Shown here piece by piece: positions 1 through 7,167 of a stretch of DNA of 21,777 bases. This stretch comes from JBFLYZ01 sp040756415 (GTDB taxonomy: Bacteria > Bacteroidota > Bacteroidia > JADZBD01), in assembly GCA_040756415.1 (NCBI GenBank), contig JBFLYZ010000060.1:1-21777 (forward strand), read 5' to 3'. The translations under genes and the position numbers were made by a program. The notes under the pieces are model-generated. The model was given only the letters and a program-made list of their open reading frames with translations. It searched no databases and had not been told where the DNA came from. Position 1 is the first letter of the stretch. Each line of letters begins with the position of its first letter.

Positions 1-154
1 TGTCGTGGAAATAGTAGACTGGCTCGTCCTGGTTCTCGGAACTCACATGCCGGGGATTGAAATTTTTGGTCAAAACAAATCCCGCCTCAAAATTCGCCTG
101 GGCAAAGAGCGCGTTTGAAAAAAACACGAGAACAATGGTATTCAGGAGCTTCAC
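1..154 (-). CDS. Exported protein, N-terminal fragment (runs off window)
   Basis: The reading frame starts at a GTG (154) and leaves the window still open after 51 codons. The first ~19 residues form a signal peptide (MKLLNTIVLVFFSNALFAQ) with an AxxAQ-like cleavage site. The rest (ANFEAGFVLTKNFNP...) is too short to assign. The GTG start is supported by the neighbouring gene. The 13 bases spanning its start (plus strand 141-153) recur exactly at the start of the 807-residue outer-membrane gene (2586-2598), and both starts sit 4 bases after a TAnnTTAG box. It begins 21 bases after that gene's stop, so co-transcription is likely. An outer-membrane or periplasmic location is inferred from the signal peptide only. 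Confidence 0.6.
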   Translation of the reverse strand, partial: MKLLNTIVLVFFSNALFAQANFEAGFVLTKNFNPRHVSSENQDEPVYYFHD

Positions 155-175
155 AGAGCTAATTTAGGAAAAAAA

Positions 176-2599
176 TTATTTCTTATTCGTCCGGTTCTTC
201 AGGTCATCGGCCCCGCTGCTGTAGCCGCTTTTCTTGATCTGGGTCTGGCCGAAGCTGTAGCGCACGCGGAACCAGAAGGAGCGGTTCTCGTCATACCAGC
301 TCAGGCGCACGTCCTGGCCCTGGTAAGTGATGGTGCTGGCGAAGGTGGAAGTGCGGAAGATATCCTCCGCGCTGAAGGCCACCAGGAGGGTCTTGTTGAA
401 GAAGAATTTCACCAGGCCGCAATCAATGCCCCATTTCTCGCCCGAGTTGAATATTCCGTACACGTTCCCTGATTCATACCAGCCGCTGATCTCGAAGCTG
501 AGGTTCCGGGGCAAAAAGAAGCTCATGTTGCCGGAGTAGGAAAAGGCCCATCCTTCGCGGTCGAGGGCCGAGCCGAACAGGTCATCGGAACGATAGGACG
601 AGTACACTTCCGTAAACTCGTTCTCCATCATGAACCATTTGCCGACAGGGATAGGGAAGCCGAGTGAAAAGCCAAGATAATCCACCGTGCTCAGGTTTTC
701 GGTGGTGAGGTAGCCTATGCCGGTGGAGTCCACCTGCTGGGTCACCTCCATCATGGCATCCCTGGTGCGGCTGAACTCCATGCCGGTAAAAACGGCCTCC
801 ATAAAGGAATATTCCAGGTTGAAGGCATTGCTGAACTGGGGCTTGAGAAAAGGATTGCCCTTCTCATACGTGTATTGGTCCAGGTAAAAAAGGAAAGGGT
901 TCAGCTCCTGGTAGTTCGGGCGGTCTATCCTGCGGCTGTAGCCTGCGTTGAACAGGTGGTTTTCGCCAATGGAATAATTGATAAAGGCGCTGGGAAAAAA
1001 GTTGGTGTATTCGGCCACCACGCGCTTGTTCAGGGTGGGCGAGTTGCCGTCAGAGATGGTGTTCTCCGCCCGCAGGCCGAGCTGAAAACCGATCTTTTTC
1101 CATGAAAAGGAGAACGAGGCATAGGCCGCGTTGATCATTTCTTTATAGATGAAGTCATTGGACCGGAGGGTATCGTTCTCCCATGCCTGGTTCTTCAGTA
1201 TTTCAAAGAAAAGGCTGTTGTCGGTCACCACGTAGCTCGATTTAAGCCCCGCTTCCAGCTTGGCCTCGTTCTTTGCAAAGGCCCTGACGTAATCCACCTT
1301 GCCAACGCCTATGGTAATATCGGAAGCCGAATTGCTGCGCTGCAGGTAAGGCTGGCCGAATTCCACATGCGAGCCGTCATAATGGCGGGTCTGGTAATCA
1401 TCGTCCGAATTGTTCGCGTACATCAGGAAATCGGCATTGAAAGAGAACTCGCTGCCCAGCGTGTCCAGCTTTTTCTTAAAGTACAGGCCGGAGCCGAGAT
1501 GGTAATCGGTGGCGAATATCATGTTCAACTGTTCCAGGGTAAAAGCCGAATCACCGGGTTCCTGGCGTACACCGGTGCCGGATATCACTTGTTCCGTTTC
1601 GTTGAAGAAGTTAGCGGAAGCGACCAGCCCCATGCTGGTAACCGAATCAGGAAAGTAATCGAAACCCAGGCGGGCGTTGTGGCTTTTGCTGAGCGTTCGC
1701 GTTTCGGAATCCTGGTCAAAGGAGGATAGGGTGTCGTTGTAGAGAATGTTCCTGAAGATATGGATCTCTTCCAGTCCTTCGCGCCTGCCGGAATAATAGC
1801 TTCCGAAAAAATTCCATTTGGGAGAGCCGTAGCTCAGGTAGCTGCCGCCACCATACTTGGGGGTTAGCCCGTAACCGCCCCAGGCGCCTACCGTTCCGTT
1901 GAGTCCCTGTTTCTGCCTGCGCCTGGTCACGATATTGATATAGCCGGCTTTGCCCGATGCATCGAACTTGGCGGAGGGGTTGGTCACGATCTCCACCCTG
2001 ATGATCTCGCTGGCTGACATGTTCTGCAGGTAGTTCACCAGTTGGTTATTATCGAGATAGGTGTTTTTGCCGTCCATGGTGATGCGCACGCCCGCTTTGC
2101 CTTTGTAGGTGATGTTGTTGTTATTGTCGATGAAGATGCCGGGTACTTTTTTGAGTACGTCCAGGGCCGTGCCTGCCGATCGCAGCGCGCTGTTCTCCAC
2201 GTTCATCACCAGCATGTCGGGTTTGCGTGTGAAAAGGGGAATGCGCGCGGTAACGCCTATTTCGCCCAGTTGGGTGAGGGGCTTTAATACGATGGCGGGT
2301 AGGGTTAGGGGCCCGCCCAGGCTGTCGGTCTCAACAGGACCGTAGTACTCGCGCGAGCTGCCCGTCATTTCGGCAGCCACCATATATTTCCCGTACGGCA
2401 CCGGGCTGAAAGCATAAAGGCCCAGGCTGTCGGTAATGGCGGCCATCACCAGCGTGCAATCGCTGGCCTGCAGCAGGGCCACCGAGGCGAACTCGGCCGG
2501 CTGGTTTTTTTCGTCCAGTATCCTGCCTTTTAGTTCGAAATGCTGGGCGGTTAGCGGGAGGGGAACGACAATCAGCAATATCGTTTTCAGGAGCTTCAT
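176..2599 (-). CDS. TonB-dependent-receptor-like outer-membrane beta-barrel protein
   Basis: 807 residues. Residues 1-19 are a signal peptide ending LTAQ. Residues ~20-108 form a carboxypeptidase-regulatory-like beta-sandwich (ELKGRILDEKNQPAEFASV, then DSLGLYAF). Residues ~125-230 are a plug-like domain (SALRSAGTALDVLKKVPGI, then IVTNPSAKFDASGKAGYINI). The remainder is a long beta-barrel with alternating aromatic strands and the motif RRIDRPNYQELNPF. This order fits the 'outer membrane beta-barrel family' (PF14905), related to SusC/TonB-dependent receptors but without a recognisable SusD partner here. The substrate cannot be deduced. The ATG at 2599 follows a TACTTTAG box (2604-2611) by 4 bases. 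An intrinsic terminator just upstream separates it from the 2674-4058 genes. A second exported protein gene follows 21 bases downstream. Confidence 0.88.
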   Translation of the reverse strand: MKLLKTILLIVVPLPLTAQHFELKGRILDEKNQPAEFASVALLQASDCTLVMAAITDSLGLYAFSPVPYGKYMVAAEMTGSSREYYGPVETDSLGGPLTLPAIVLKPLTQLGEIGVTARIPLFTRKPDMLVMNVENSALRSAGTALDVLKKVPGIFIDNNNNITYKGKAGVRITMDGKNTYLDNNQLVNYLQNMSASEIIRVEIVTNPSAKFDASGKAGYINIVTRRRQKQGLNGTVGAWGGYGLTPKYGGGSYLSYGSPKWNFFGSYYSGRREGLEEIHIFRNILYNDTLSSFDQDSETRTLSKSHNARLGFDYFPDSVTSMGLVASANFFNETEQVISGTGVRQEPGDSAFTLEQLNMIFATDYHLGSGLYFKKKLDTLGSEFSFNADFLMYANNSDDDYQTRHYDGSHVEFGQPYLQRSNSASDITIGVGKVDYVRAFAKNEAKLEAGLKSSYVVTDNSLFFEILKNQAWENDTLRSNDFIYKEMINAAYASFSFSWKKIGFQLGLRAENTISDGNSPTLNKRVVAEYTNFFPSAFINYSIGENHLFNAGYSRRIDRPNYQELNPFLFYLDQYTYEKGNPFLKPQFSNAFNLEYSFMEAVFTGMEFSRTRDAMMEVTQQVDSTGIGYLTTENLSTVDYLGFSLGFPIPVGKWFMMENEFTEVYSSYRSDDLFGSALDREGWAFSYSGNMSFFLPRNLSFEISGWYESGNVYGIFNSGEKWGIDCGLVKFFFNKTLLVAFSAEDIFRTSTFASTITYQGQDVRLSWYDENRSFWFRVRYSFGQTQIKKSGYSSGADDLKNRTNKK

Positions 2600-2623
2600 A
2601 TGTCTAAAGTATCAATAATATAA

Positions 2624-2646
2624 AAGCCCCGCACACTGGCGGGGCT
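2624..2646 (-). terminator. Intrinsic terminator after the lipoprotein/small-protein cassette
   Basis: GCCCCGC (2626-2632) pairs perfectly with GCGGGGC (2639-2645) around a 6-base loop, extended by one A-T pair. Read on the minus strand the stem is followed by TTTTATATTA. It lies 27 bases after the stop codon at 2674 and before the receptor gene that starts at 2599. It should therefore end the upstream cassette transcript. Confidence 0.8.
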
Positions 2647-2673
2647 CTTTCGCACTGGTAGTGCAAATTCAAC

Positions 2674-3147
2674 CTATTTGTATCCCAGCATGAAATACAC
2701 GCAACCCTTGATCTTCAGGTTGAGCGAATCAGCGGGAATATCGTAGTCCACAAATACCTTGCGGGTATTCTTCTCAGGATTGAAGATCAGCTCCGTATTG
2801 GTCTCGAGCGAATCCTTGTTGCTGAAAAGCAGGTCGCGCTTCTTGCTGTCCTTGTCCTTGTTGTACACGTTGATGCCGATCTTTTTGGGCATCTGCGAGG
2901 TGTTGAACACCAGGCGGTACTTTCCAAAAAGGGAAAGAGGCACTTCGGTCGATATCTTAACCGGCTTTTTGGTAAGCGTAATGCGGGTGAGCTTGGCCGA
3001 GTCGTAGTTATACGGGTTCATGAAAGGCGTACATTTCTTCTTCATTTCAACCGCGTTGCACATATCTTTTGTTTTCTGGACCACGGTAAATCCCGCTGCC
3101 AGTATGGCGGCTAAAACAAGGCTCAGAAATACTATTCTCTTATTCAT
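2674..3147 (-). CDS. Small secreted protein of unknown family (cassette copy 1)
   Basis: 157 residues with an N-terminal hydrophobic segment (~4-24) that is a signal peptide or membrane anchor. The rest is a compact, strand-rich domain. I recognise no named family. It is a clear paralogue of the 153-residue protein at 9119-9580, with motifs in the same order and near-constant spacing: YDS (48-50), YRLVF (77-81), IGINVY (90-95), F.PEK (122-126), YDIP (135-138) and KGCV (147-150). Two cysteines before the domain (30, 39) and one near the end (149) could form a disulfide. The gene starts 29 bases after the stop of the lipoprotein gene 3177-4058 and is followed by a terminator, so the two form a bicistron. 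A periplasmic or surface role next to its lipoprotein partner is inferred. Confidence 0.75.
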   Translation of the reverse strand: MNKRIVFLSLVLAAILAAGFTVVQKTKDMCNAVEMKKKCTPFMNPYNYDSAKLTRITLTKKPVKISTEVPLSLFGKYRLVFNTSQMPKKIGINVYNKDKDSKKRDLLFSNKDSLETNTELIFNPEKNTRKVFVDYDIPADSLNLKIKGCVYFMLGYK

Positions 3148-3176
3148 AGGGTTGCGTTTTTTCTGTTTTGTATGAA

Positions 3177-4058
3177 TTAACCTTTGGTCATCGCGGTCCT
3201 TACTTCTTCCAGCTTGGCGGCCAGTTTCTTGAGCTGGTCATCGCTGGCGTTTATCTTCACTTCCTCGGGCTTGTCGCTTTCCATCATCTCTTTCACGCCA
3301 GGTATCTCCATGATGATATCGTGTATGCCCTGAAGCTGGGCCAGCAGGCCACCGATATTGCTGTCAGAGGCCTCGTGCTTCTTCAGCTCTTTGATCAGGT
3401 TGTCGAGGATAGCCATCTGGTCGGCTAACTGCTCGGCCAGCTTGCTGTCCTTGCCCTTGGATACTTTCGAAGCAATGTACATGCTTTCCACCCATGCGCC
3501 TGAGAATACCTCGGCAGCGGTTACCTGGCGGTCGTTCGAGCTGAAGAACTCGTCTGACTTGCTCTGCAGTTCGGAAAGGATGAACATGATGGAGTCTTCG
3601 TTGCCGATGTTGGCGTCAAAGCGCTTCATGAGGTCGTCAGAATTGAAAACGGCAGCCATGCCCAGCTTGTCGGACAGGTCCTTAACGGCCTTCATATAGT
3701 TACGGGCATCGTTGCTTTGCTTGTTCAGCACGCAGTAGGCCAGGTCGGAGCTGTACAGCCCCAGCGCTATCGACTGGGTGAACTGGGAAGAATAATTGGC
3801 GGCCAGGTTGGGGTCATGCGCGGTACCGGGCACATACTTCATCCCCGACTTCTTGAATATATATGCGATCTGGAGGGGAGAGGGAAGCAGGTAGTTCTGC
3901 TCATCCTGCATTTCATCGCTGTTATCTTCCGCCATCGAATCGCCCGCAAGCGAATCATTACCGGTAGTGGTGCCATCGGTGTCTCCACCGCTACAGGAGC
4001 TCATTCCGGTGATAAGTACTGCTAAAGCGAGGGCGCTAACAAAGTTCTTTTTTATCAT
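3177..4058 (-). CDS. Lipoprotein of unknown function (cassette copy 1)
   Basis: 293 residues. A lipoprotein signal ends at Cys22 (GMSSC). A Gly/Ser/Asp/Glu-rich linker (~23-55) precedes a predominantly helical domain. No named family is recognised. It is paralogous to 9582-10433. Shared blocks include LPSP (58-61), KSGMKY (70-75), SDLAY (104-108), LSD.L.M (128-134), an F-[ST]-G-A-W-x-E-S-M-Y-I-A block at 185-196, and a final charged helix with LR/VRT near the C-terminus. The GAWxESMYIA block is the most conserved stretch and is the likely functional core. The gene is first in a two-gene unit with the small secreted protein at 2674-3147. A promoter-like pair of boxes lies 29 bases upstream. 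Confidence 0.78.
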   Translation of the reverse strand: MIKKNFVSALALAVLITGMSSCSGGDTDGTTTGNDSLAGDSMAEDNSDEMQDEQNYLLPSPLQIAYIFKKSGMKYVPGTAHDPNLAANYSSQFTQSIALGLYSSDLAYCVLNKQSNDARNYMKAVKDLSDKLGMAAVFNSDDLMKRFDANIGNEDSIMFILSELQSKSDEFFSSNDRQVTAAEVFSGAWVESMYIASKVSKGKDSKLAEQLADQMAILDNLIKELKKHEASDSNIGGLLAQLQGIHDIIMEIPGVKEMMESDKPEEVKINASDDQLKKLAAKLEEVRTAMTKG

Positions 4059-4086
4059 AGCCTTATAGAGGTTTTTAAATCGCGGA

Positions 4087-4119
4087 CTAAAGTATAAAAA
4101 TTATTCGAAATGAGGCAAA
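4087..4119 (-). promoter_or_regulatory. Probable promoter of cassette copy 1
   Basis: On the minus strand a TTTG (plus 4116-4119) is followed after 21 bases by TACTTTAG (plus 4087-4094), one mismatch from the Bacteroidota -7 consensus TAnnTTTG. Transcription would begin near 4082, about 24 bases before the ATG at 4058. The same TAnnTTAG form precedes the genes starting at 154, 2599 and 10433. Confidence 0.5.
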
Positions 4120-4180
4120 TCGGCTCAAAACGGCCGGCCGCTGCACAGCAGGGGTGCTCTCTCCGGCCGGGTACCGGGCC

Positions 4181-4212
4181 TTTGTTTTTCAGGTGTCAAT
4201 ACCTTACTTTTG
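4181..4212 (+). promoter_or_regulatory. Bacteroidota-type promoter for the YceI-like lipoprotein unit
   Basis: TTTG (4181-4184) is followed after 20 bases by a perfect TAnnTTTG box, TACTTTTG (4205-4212). This is the spacing known for Bacteroidota primary-sigma promoters. The expected transcript start is near 4217, about 13 bases before the ATG at 4231. An in-frame TTG at 4210 lies inside the -7 box, so it is not the start codon. Confidence 0.65.
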
Positions 4213-4230
4213 GTAGCTCAACACAAAGCC

Positions 4231-5046
4231 ATGTACAGAATAAAAGCACCCCTGATCCTTCTGCTGGCCGGCATCCTTCTGGTTGTGCGCTGCAAGAAAG
4301 AGGATAGTATAACCCCGGTAAGCGGCACCCCGGTGGCGGGCAGCGGGCTGGTTGACGTTTCCTGGAGCTTCGACAAGCCGCACAGCAACGTGAACTGGCA
4401 GTCGCAGTACCTGGATTATTCCACGGGCATGCTCACCGGGCGTTTCGATAATTTCAATTTCAGCCCCAAGTTCGTTTTTGACGGGGCCAACCTGGCCAAC
4501 TGCCGCATCAACGCCTGGGTGCAGCTCTCGTCCGTCAATTCGGGCGAACCCCTGCGTGACGGGCCGGGCCGCTGCCTGAGAAGCTACCTTGGGGTGACCT
4601 ACCTGGACACGAACAAGACCATTACCGATCCGGCCAGCGATACCGCATGGTTCAGGAGCAGCAATATCGTGCGTACGGGCACGGGTTACGCGGCCATAGG
4701 CACATTTTATTTTAACCGCTACCGCGCCCCCAGCGGCTATCCTGACGGCACACGCATCTCCCAGCCTGCCGTATTGTATTTCACCTATAACGGCACCACC
4801 GATTTCGATACGGATGGCGATGGTACCAATGATAAATACAGGGCTTCGTTCAGCGGGCGCTTCAGCTTCCTGCGCTCGCAGTTCATGGATACCAATTCGA
4901 CCATACAATGGGTGCCCGTGCCCTCGCTGGCCGATGCGGCCGGCAACGTGATCGCTGCCAACAATACCACTTATGGGGTGTGGACGACCAACGTGGCTGA
5001 CGAGATGAGCATTACGCTCAACATGCAATTCTATAAGAACCACTGA
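4231..5046 (+). CDS. YceI-like domain lipoprotein
   Basis: 271 residues from the ATG at 4231, chosen because the upstream in-frame TTG (4210) lies inside the promoter. A lipoprotein-like signal ends at Cys21 (LVVRC). The Arg before Cys is not a standard lipobox residue. Cys is followed by KKED, resembling acidic surface-export signals of Bacteroidota lipoproteins. From ~residue 42 the chain resembles the YceI lipocalin-like fold: W-x-F-D-x-P-H-S-x-V-x-W, G-x-F-D-x-F, F-x-F-D-x-x-x-L, then S-x-N-S-G-x-x-x-R-D. YceI proteins bind isoprenoid or other lipidic ligands. An acidic DTDGDGTND loop (193-201), like a calcium site, interrupts the second half. The next lipoprotein gene begins one base after the stop, so the two are an operon. 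Confidence 0.75.
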   Translation: MYRIKAPLILLLAGILLVVRCKKEDSITPVSGTPVAGSGLVDVSWSFDKPHSNVNWQSQYLDYSTGMLTGRFDNFNFSPKFVFDGANLANCRINAWVQLSSVNSGEPLRDGPGRCLRSYLGVTYLDTNKTITDPASDTAWFRSSNIVRTGTGYAAIGTFYFNRYRAPSGYPDGTRISQPAVLYFTYNGTTDFDTDGDGTNDKYRASFSGRFSFLRSQFMDTNSTIQWVPVPSLADAAGNVIAANNTTYGVWTTNVADEMSITLNMQFYKNH

Positions 5047-5047
5047 T

Positions 5048-5419
5048 ATGAGGGCGCACATCATCATCCTGGCTGTTTTTTTCGCTCTTTGCTCATGTAA
5101 GAAAGAGGCCGGCATTCTGGGCAAGAAAAAGCTCAGCGGAACGGTGTATTATAAGAACGGGGTAAGCGCTGCCTATGAGCCCGCGCCATCGGCTGTCGTC
5201 AAGATCGCTTACGGGGCCAGCGCGGCCACCAGCAGCTTTGACCAGACCCTGCTCTCCAATGCGGATGGCTCCTATAAGATAGAAGGGCTTAAAAGGGGAG
5301 ATTATTACGTATGGTCCGAGTTTACCGATACCTATGGTTTCGTGTATTCAACCCCCGGCTACCTGGTAGATATAAATAGTAAAAAAGGCGATCTGAATCT
5401 GGATATTATGCTGGAGTGA
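5048..5419 (+). CDS. Small lipoprotein with carboxypeptidase-regulatory-like fold
   Basis: 123 residues. The signal ends at Cys17 (ALCSC) followed by KKE. The mature part reads as one beta-sandwich: LSGTVYYKNG, PAPSAVVKI, NADGSYKIEGLKRGDYYV and LDIMLE. This is the pattern of CarboxypepD_reg-like (transthyretin-like) domains, in which a strand pair flanks DG.Y.i.gl..G.Y. Such domains are usually accessory modules of surface proteins and are not catalytic. The stop of the YceI-like gene and this ATG are separated by a single base (TGA T ATG), so translation is probably coupled. The two may work as one surface unit. Confidence 0.75.
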   Translation: MRAHIIILAVFFALCSCKKEAGILGKKKLSGTVYYKNGVSAAYEPAPSAVVKIAYGASAATSSFDQTLLSNADGSYKIEGLKRGDYYVWSEFTDTYGFVYSTPGYLVDINSKKGDLNLDIMLE

Positions 5420-5439
5420 TGAAATGTCGGACCCTTTTG

Positions 5440-5447
5440 TAAATTTG
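5440..5447 (+). promoter_or_regulatory. -7 box of the secreted propeller gene
   Basis: TAAATTTG is a perfect TAnnTTTG match. It lies only one base before an in-frame ATG (5449) and 22 bases before the ATG at 5470. The second ATG begins a clean signal peptide, so it is preferred as start. No convincing -33 TTTG is visible, so the upstream lipoprotein operon may also read through. Confidence 0.45.
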
Positions 5448-5469
5448 TATGGATCAATACCCGCCCCTC

Positions 5470-7152
5470 ATGAAAAACTTATCACCACGTTTCGCTGTGC
5501 GCTCTCTTTTCGTCCTGCTGGTCTTTTCCGGCACCCTGGGCGCCCAAACCCCTTCCTGGCAATGGGCCAAGAGTGCGGGTACTACGGGCGCGGAGGCCGC
5601 GGCATCCACCGCGCTCGATGCCAGCGGTAACCTCTACGTGGTGGGCTGGTTCACCAGCGCATCCATTACATTCGGCTCCTCGACCCTGATCAATTCGGGC
5701 ATGAGCGATGTGTTCCTGGTTAAGTACGATCCTTCCGGAAATGTGCTTTGGGCCCGGAACATGGGCGGTGCGGATGGTGACGTTGGCAACGGGGTGGTTG
5801 CTGATGCCAGCGGCAACGTGTACATAACGGGCTGGTTCACCAGCGCGTCCATCACCTTCGGATCGGGCACCATCACCAATGCCGGAACGGGCAGCAGCGA
5901 TGTGTTCGTTGCCAAATACGATGCATCGGGTAACCCGCTCTGGGCCAGGAGCGCGGGAGGCAGCATGGCCGACAGGGGCTATGACGTGGCGGCCGATGCC
6001 AATGGAAACCTTTATCTCACCGGCTGGTTCAGCAGCGCAGCGATCGATTTCGGAACGGGCAGCATGAGCAATGCCGGCTCGGGTACCAATGATCTTTTTG
6101 TTGCCAAATTCGATGCTTCGGGCAATACGCAGTGGGCGAGGCGCGCTGGAGGCGCCAACTCGGATGGCGGGGCGGGCATCGTGGCAGACGGGAACGGCAA
6201 CAGCTATATTACGGGATCTTTTGCCAGCTCGTCCATCGATTTCGGCAACGGCCCGCTGTCGAATGCCGCATCGGGTATGACCGATGTATTCTTTGTTAAG
6301 TACGATGCCTCGGGTAATGCCTCCTGGTCGCTGGCCTTTGGCGGCACCGGTGATGATAACGGCAATGGCCTTGCCTTAAATGGTAATAATGCATACATCA
6401 CGGGAAGCTTCGGCAGCGCCAGCATGGTGATCGGTTCAAATGTGCTGAACAATGGCAGCCCGGGCACGAACGATGTGTTCGCGGCCAGCTATACCACATC
6501 GGGCGCTTCGGTGAACTGGGCCCAGAGCGCGGGCGGGCCGGATATCGATAACGGCAACAGCATAGCCGTGGATGCCAGCGGCAATGCCTACGTTACGGGC
6601 TCGTTCTACAGCGCCAACGTCCTGTTCGGCACCATCTCGCTGACCAATGCCGCGCCCGGCTACCGCGACATCTTCGTAGCGAGTTACGGCCCTGCCGGTA
6701 ATGTGGCCTGGGCCGTGCAGGCGGGAAATGTTTCGGAAGAGACGGGCAATGGAGTTTCAGTAAGCGGCACGGGCGATGATATTTATATTGCCGGCATGTT
6801 CAACAGCGCAACGCTGACCTTTGGCAGCTATACTATTTTTAAAGGCTGCGGAGACGATGTATTTGCGGCCAAGCTGGGGTCGATGATGGTGGGAGTAGAC
6901 GATGATGGCGTAATTGGCATGATTGAGGTATACCCAAACCCCGGTAATGGAATGGTCACCGTTCTTATTCCTGATGATGGTACGGCCGGCTCCGCGCAGA
7001 TCGAGGTGTTCGACCAACTCGGCCGGCAAATTTATGAGTCGATGCTGGTTATAGGCAAGAATGAGATGGACTTAATGCATTTCTGTAAAGGGATTTACTA
7101 TTACAGGGTCACGGCCACTGAAACCGTTTCAGGTAAACTTGTGATAAGGTAA
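5470..7152 (+). CDS. T9SS-secreted seven-repeat beta-propeller (SBBP-type) protein
   Basis: 560 residues from the ATG at 5470. A signal peptide (1-25) ends GTLGAQ. Seven tandem repeats follow, each beginning W-A-x-x-A-G-G and containing D-A-S-G-N-x-Y-x-T-G-x-F, then D-[VL]-F-[VF]-[AV]-K-[YF]. This is the SBBP (PF06739) beta-propeller pattern, and seven units would close one propeller. Residues ~487-560 are a T9SS type A C-terminal sorting domain: E-V-Y-P-N-P-G-N-G, then F-D-Q-L-G-R-Q-I, then G-I-Y-Y-Y-R-V ending K-L-V-I-R. The protein should cross the outer membrane through the type IX system and be released or surface-attached. It has no visible catalytic domain, so a structural or adhesive role is inferred. 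An extra ATG at 5449 would spoil the signal peptide N-terminus. Confidence 0.88.
   Translation: MKNLSPRFAVRSLFVLLVFSGTLGAQTPSWQWAKSAGTTGAEAAASTALDASGNLYVVGWFTSASITFGSSTLINSGMSDVFLVKYDPSGNVLWARNMGGADGDVGNGVVADASGNVYITGWFTSASITFGSGTITNAGTGSSDVFVAKYDASGNPLWARSAGGSMADRGYDVAADANGNLYLTGWFSSAAIDFGTGSMSNAGSGTNDLFVAKFDASGNTQWARRAGGANSDGGAGIVADGNGNSYITGSFASSSIDFGNGPLSNAASGMTDVFFVKYDASGNASWSLAFGGTGDDNGNGLALNGNNAYITGSFGSASMVIGSNVLNNGSPGTNDVFAASYTTSGASVNWAQSAGGPDIDNGNSIAVDASGNAYVTGSFYSANVLFGTISLTNAAPGYRDIFVASYGPAGNVAWAVQAGNVSEETGNGVSVSGTGDDIYIAGMFNSATLTFGSYTIFKGCGDDVFAAKLGSMMVGVDDDGVIGMIEVYPNPGNGMVTVLIPDDGTAGSAQIEVFDQLGRQIYESMLVIGKNEMDLMHFCKGIYYYRVTATETVSGKLVIR
5563..6873 (+). repeat. Seven in-frame coding repeats, 192-base period
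   Basis: The conserved Trp codons opening each repeat lie at 5563, 5749, 5941, 6133, 6325, 6517 and 6709. The spacing is 186 bases once, then exactly 192 bases (64 residues) five times. The first two units still share near-identical DNA: GGCTGGTTCACCAGCGC occurs at both ~5643 and ~5829. This indicates recent duplication within the gene. Confidence 0.85.
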
Positions 7153-7167
7153 GGCAGATCCGCCAAC

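Noticed and set aside
4204..5124. Long open frame (306 codons) on the minus strand
   Set aside because: It lies fully antisense to the YceI-like lipoprotein and has a low-complexity Gly/Ala/Arg/His composition without domains. GC-rich codons leave the complementary frame open.
5634..6467. Several antisense open frames across the propeller gene
   Set aside because: They repeat with the 192-base period and mirror the coding repeats, so they are by-products of the repeat structure.
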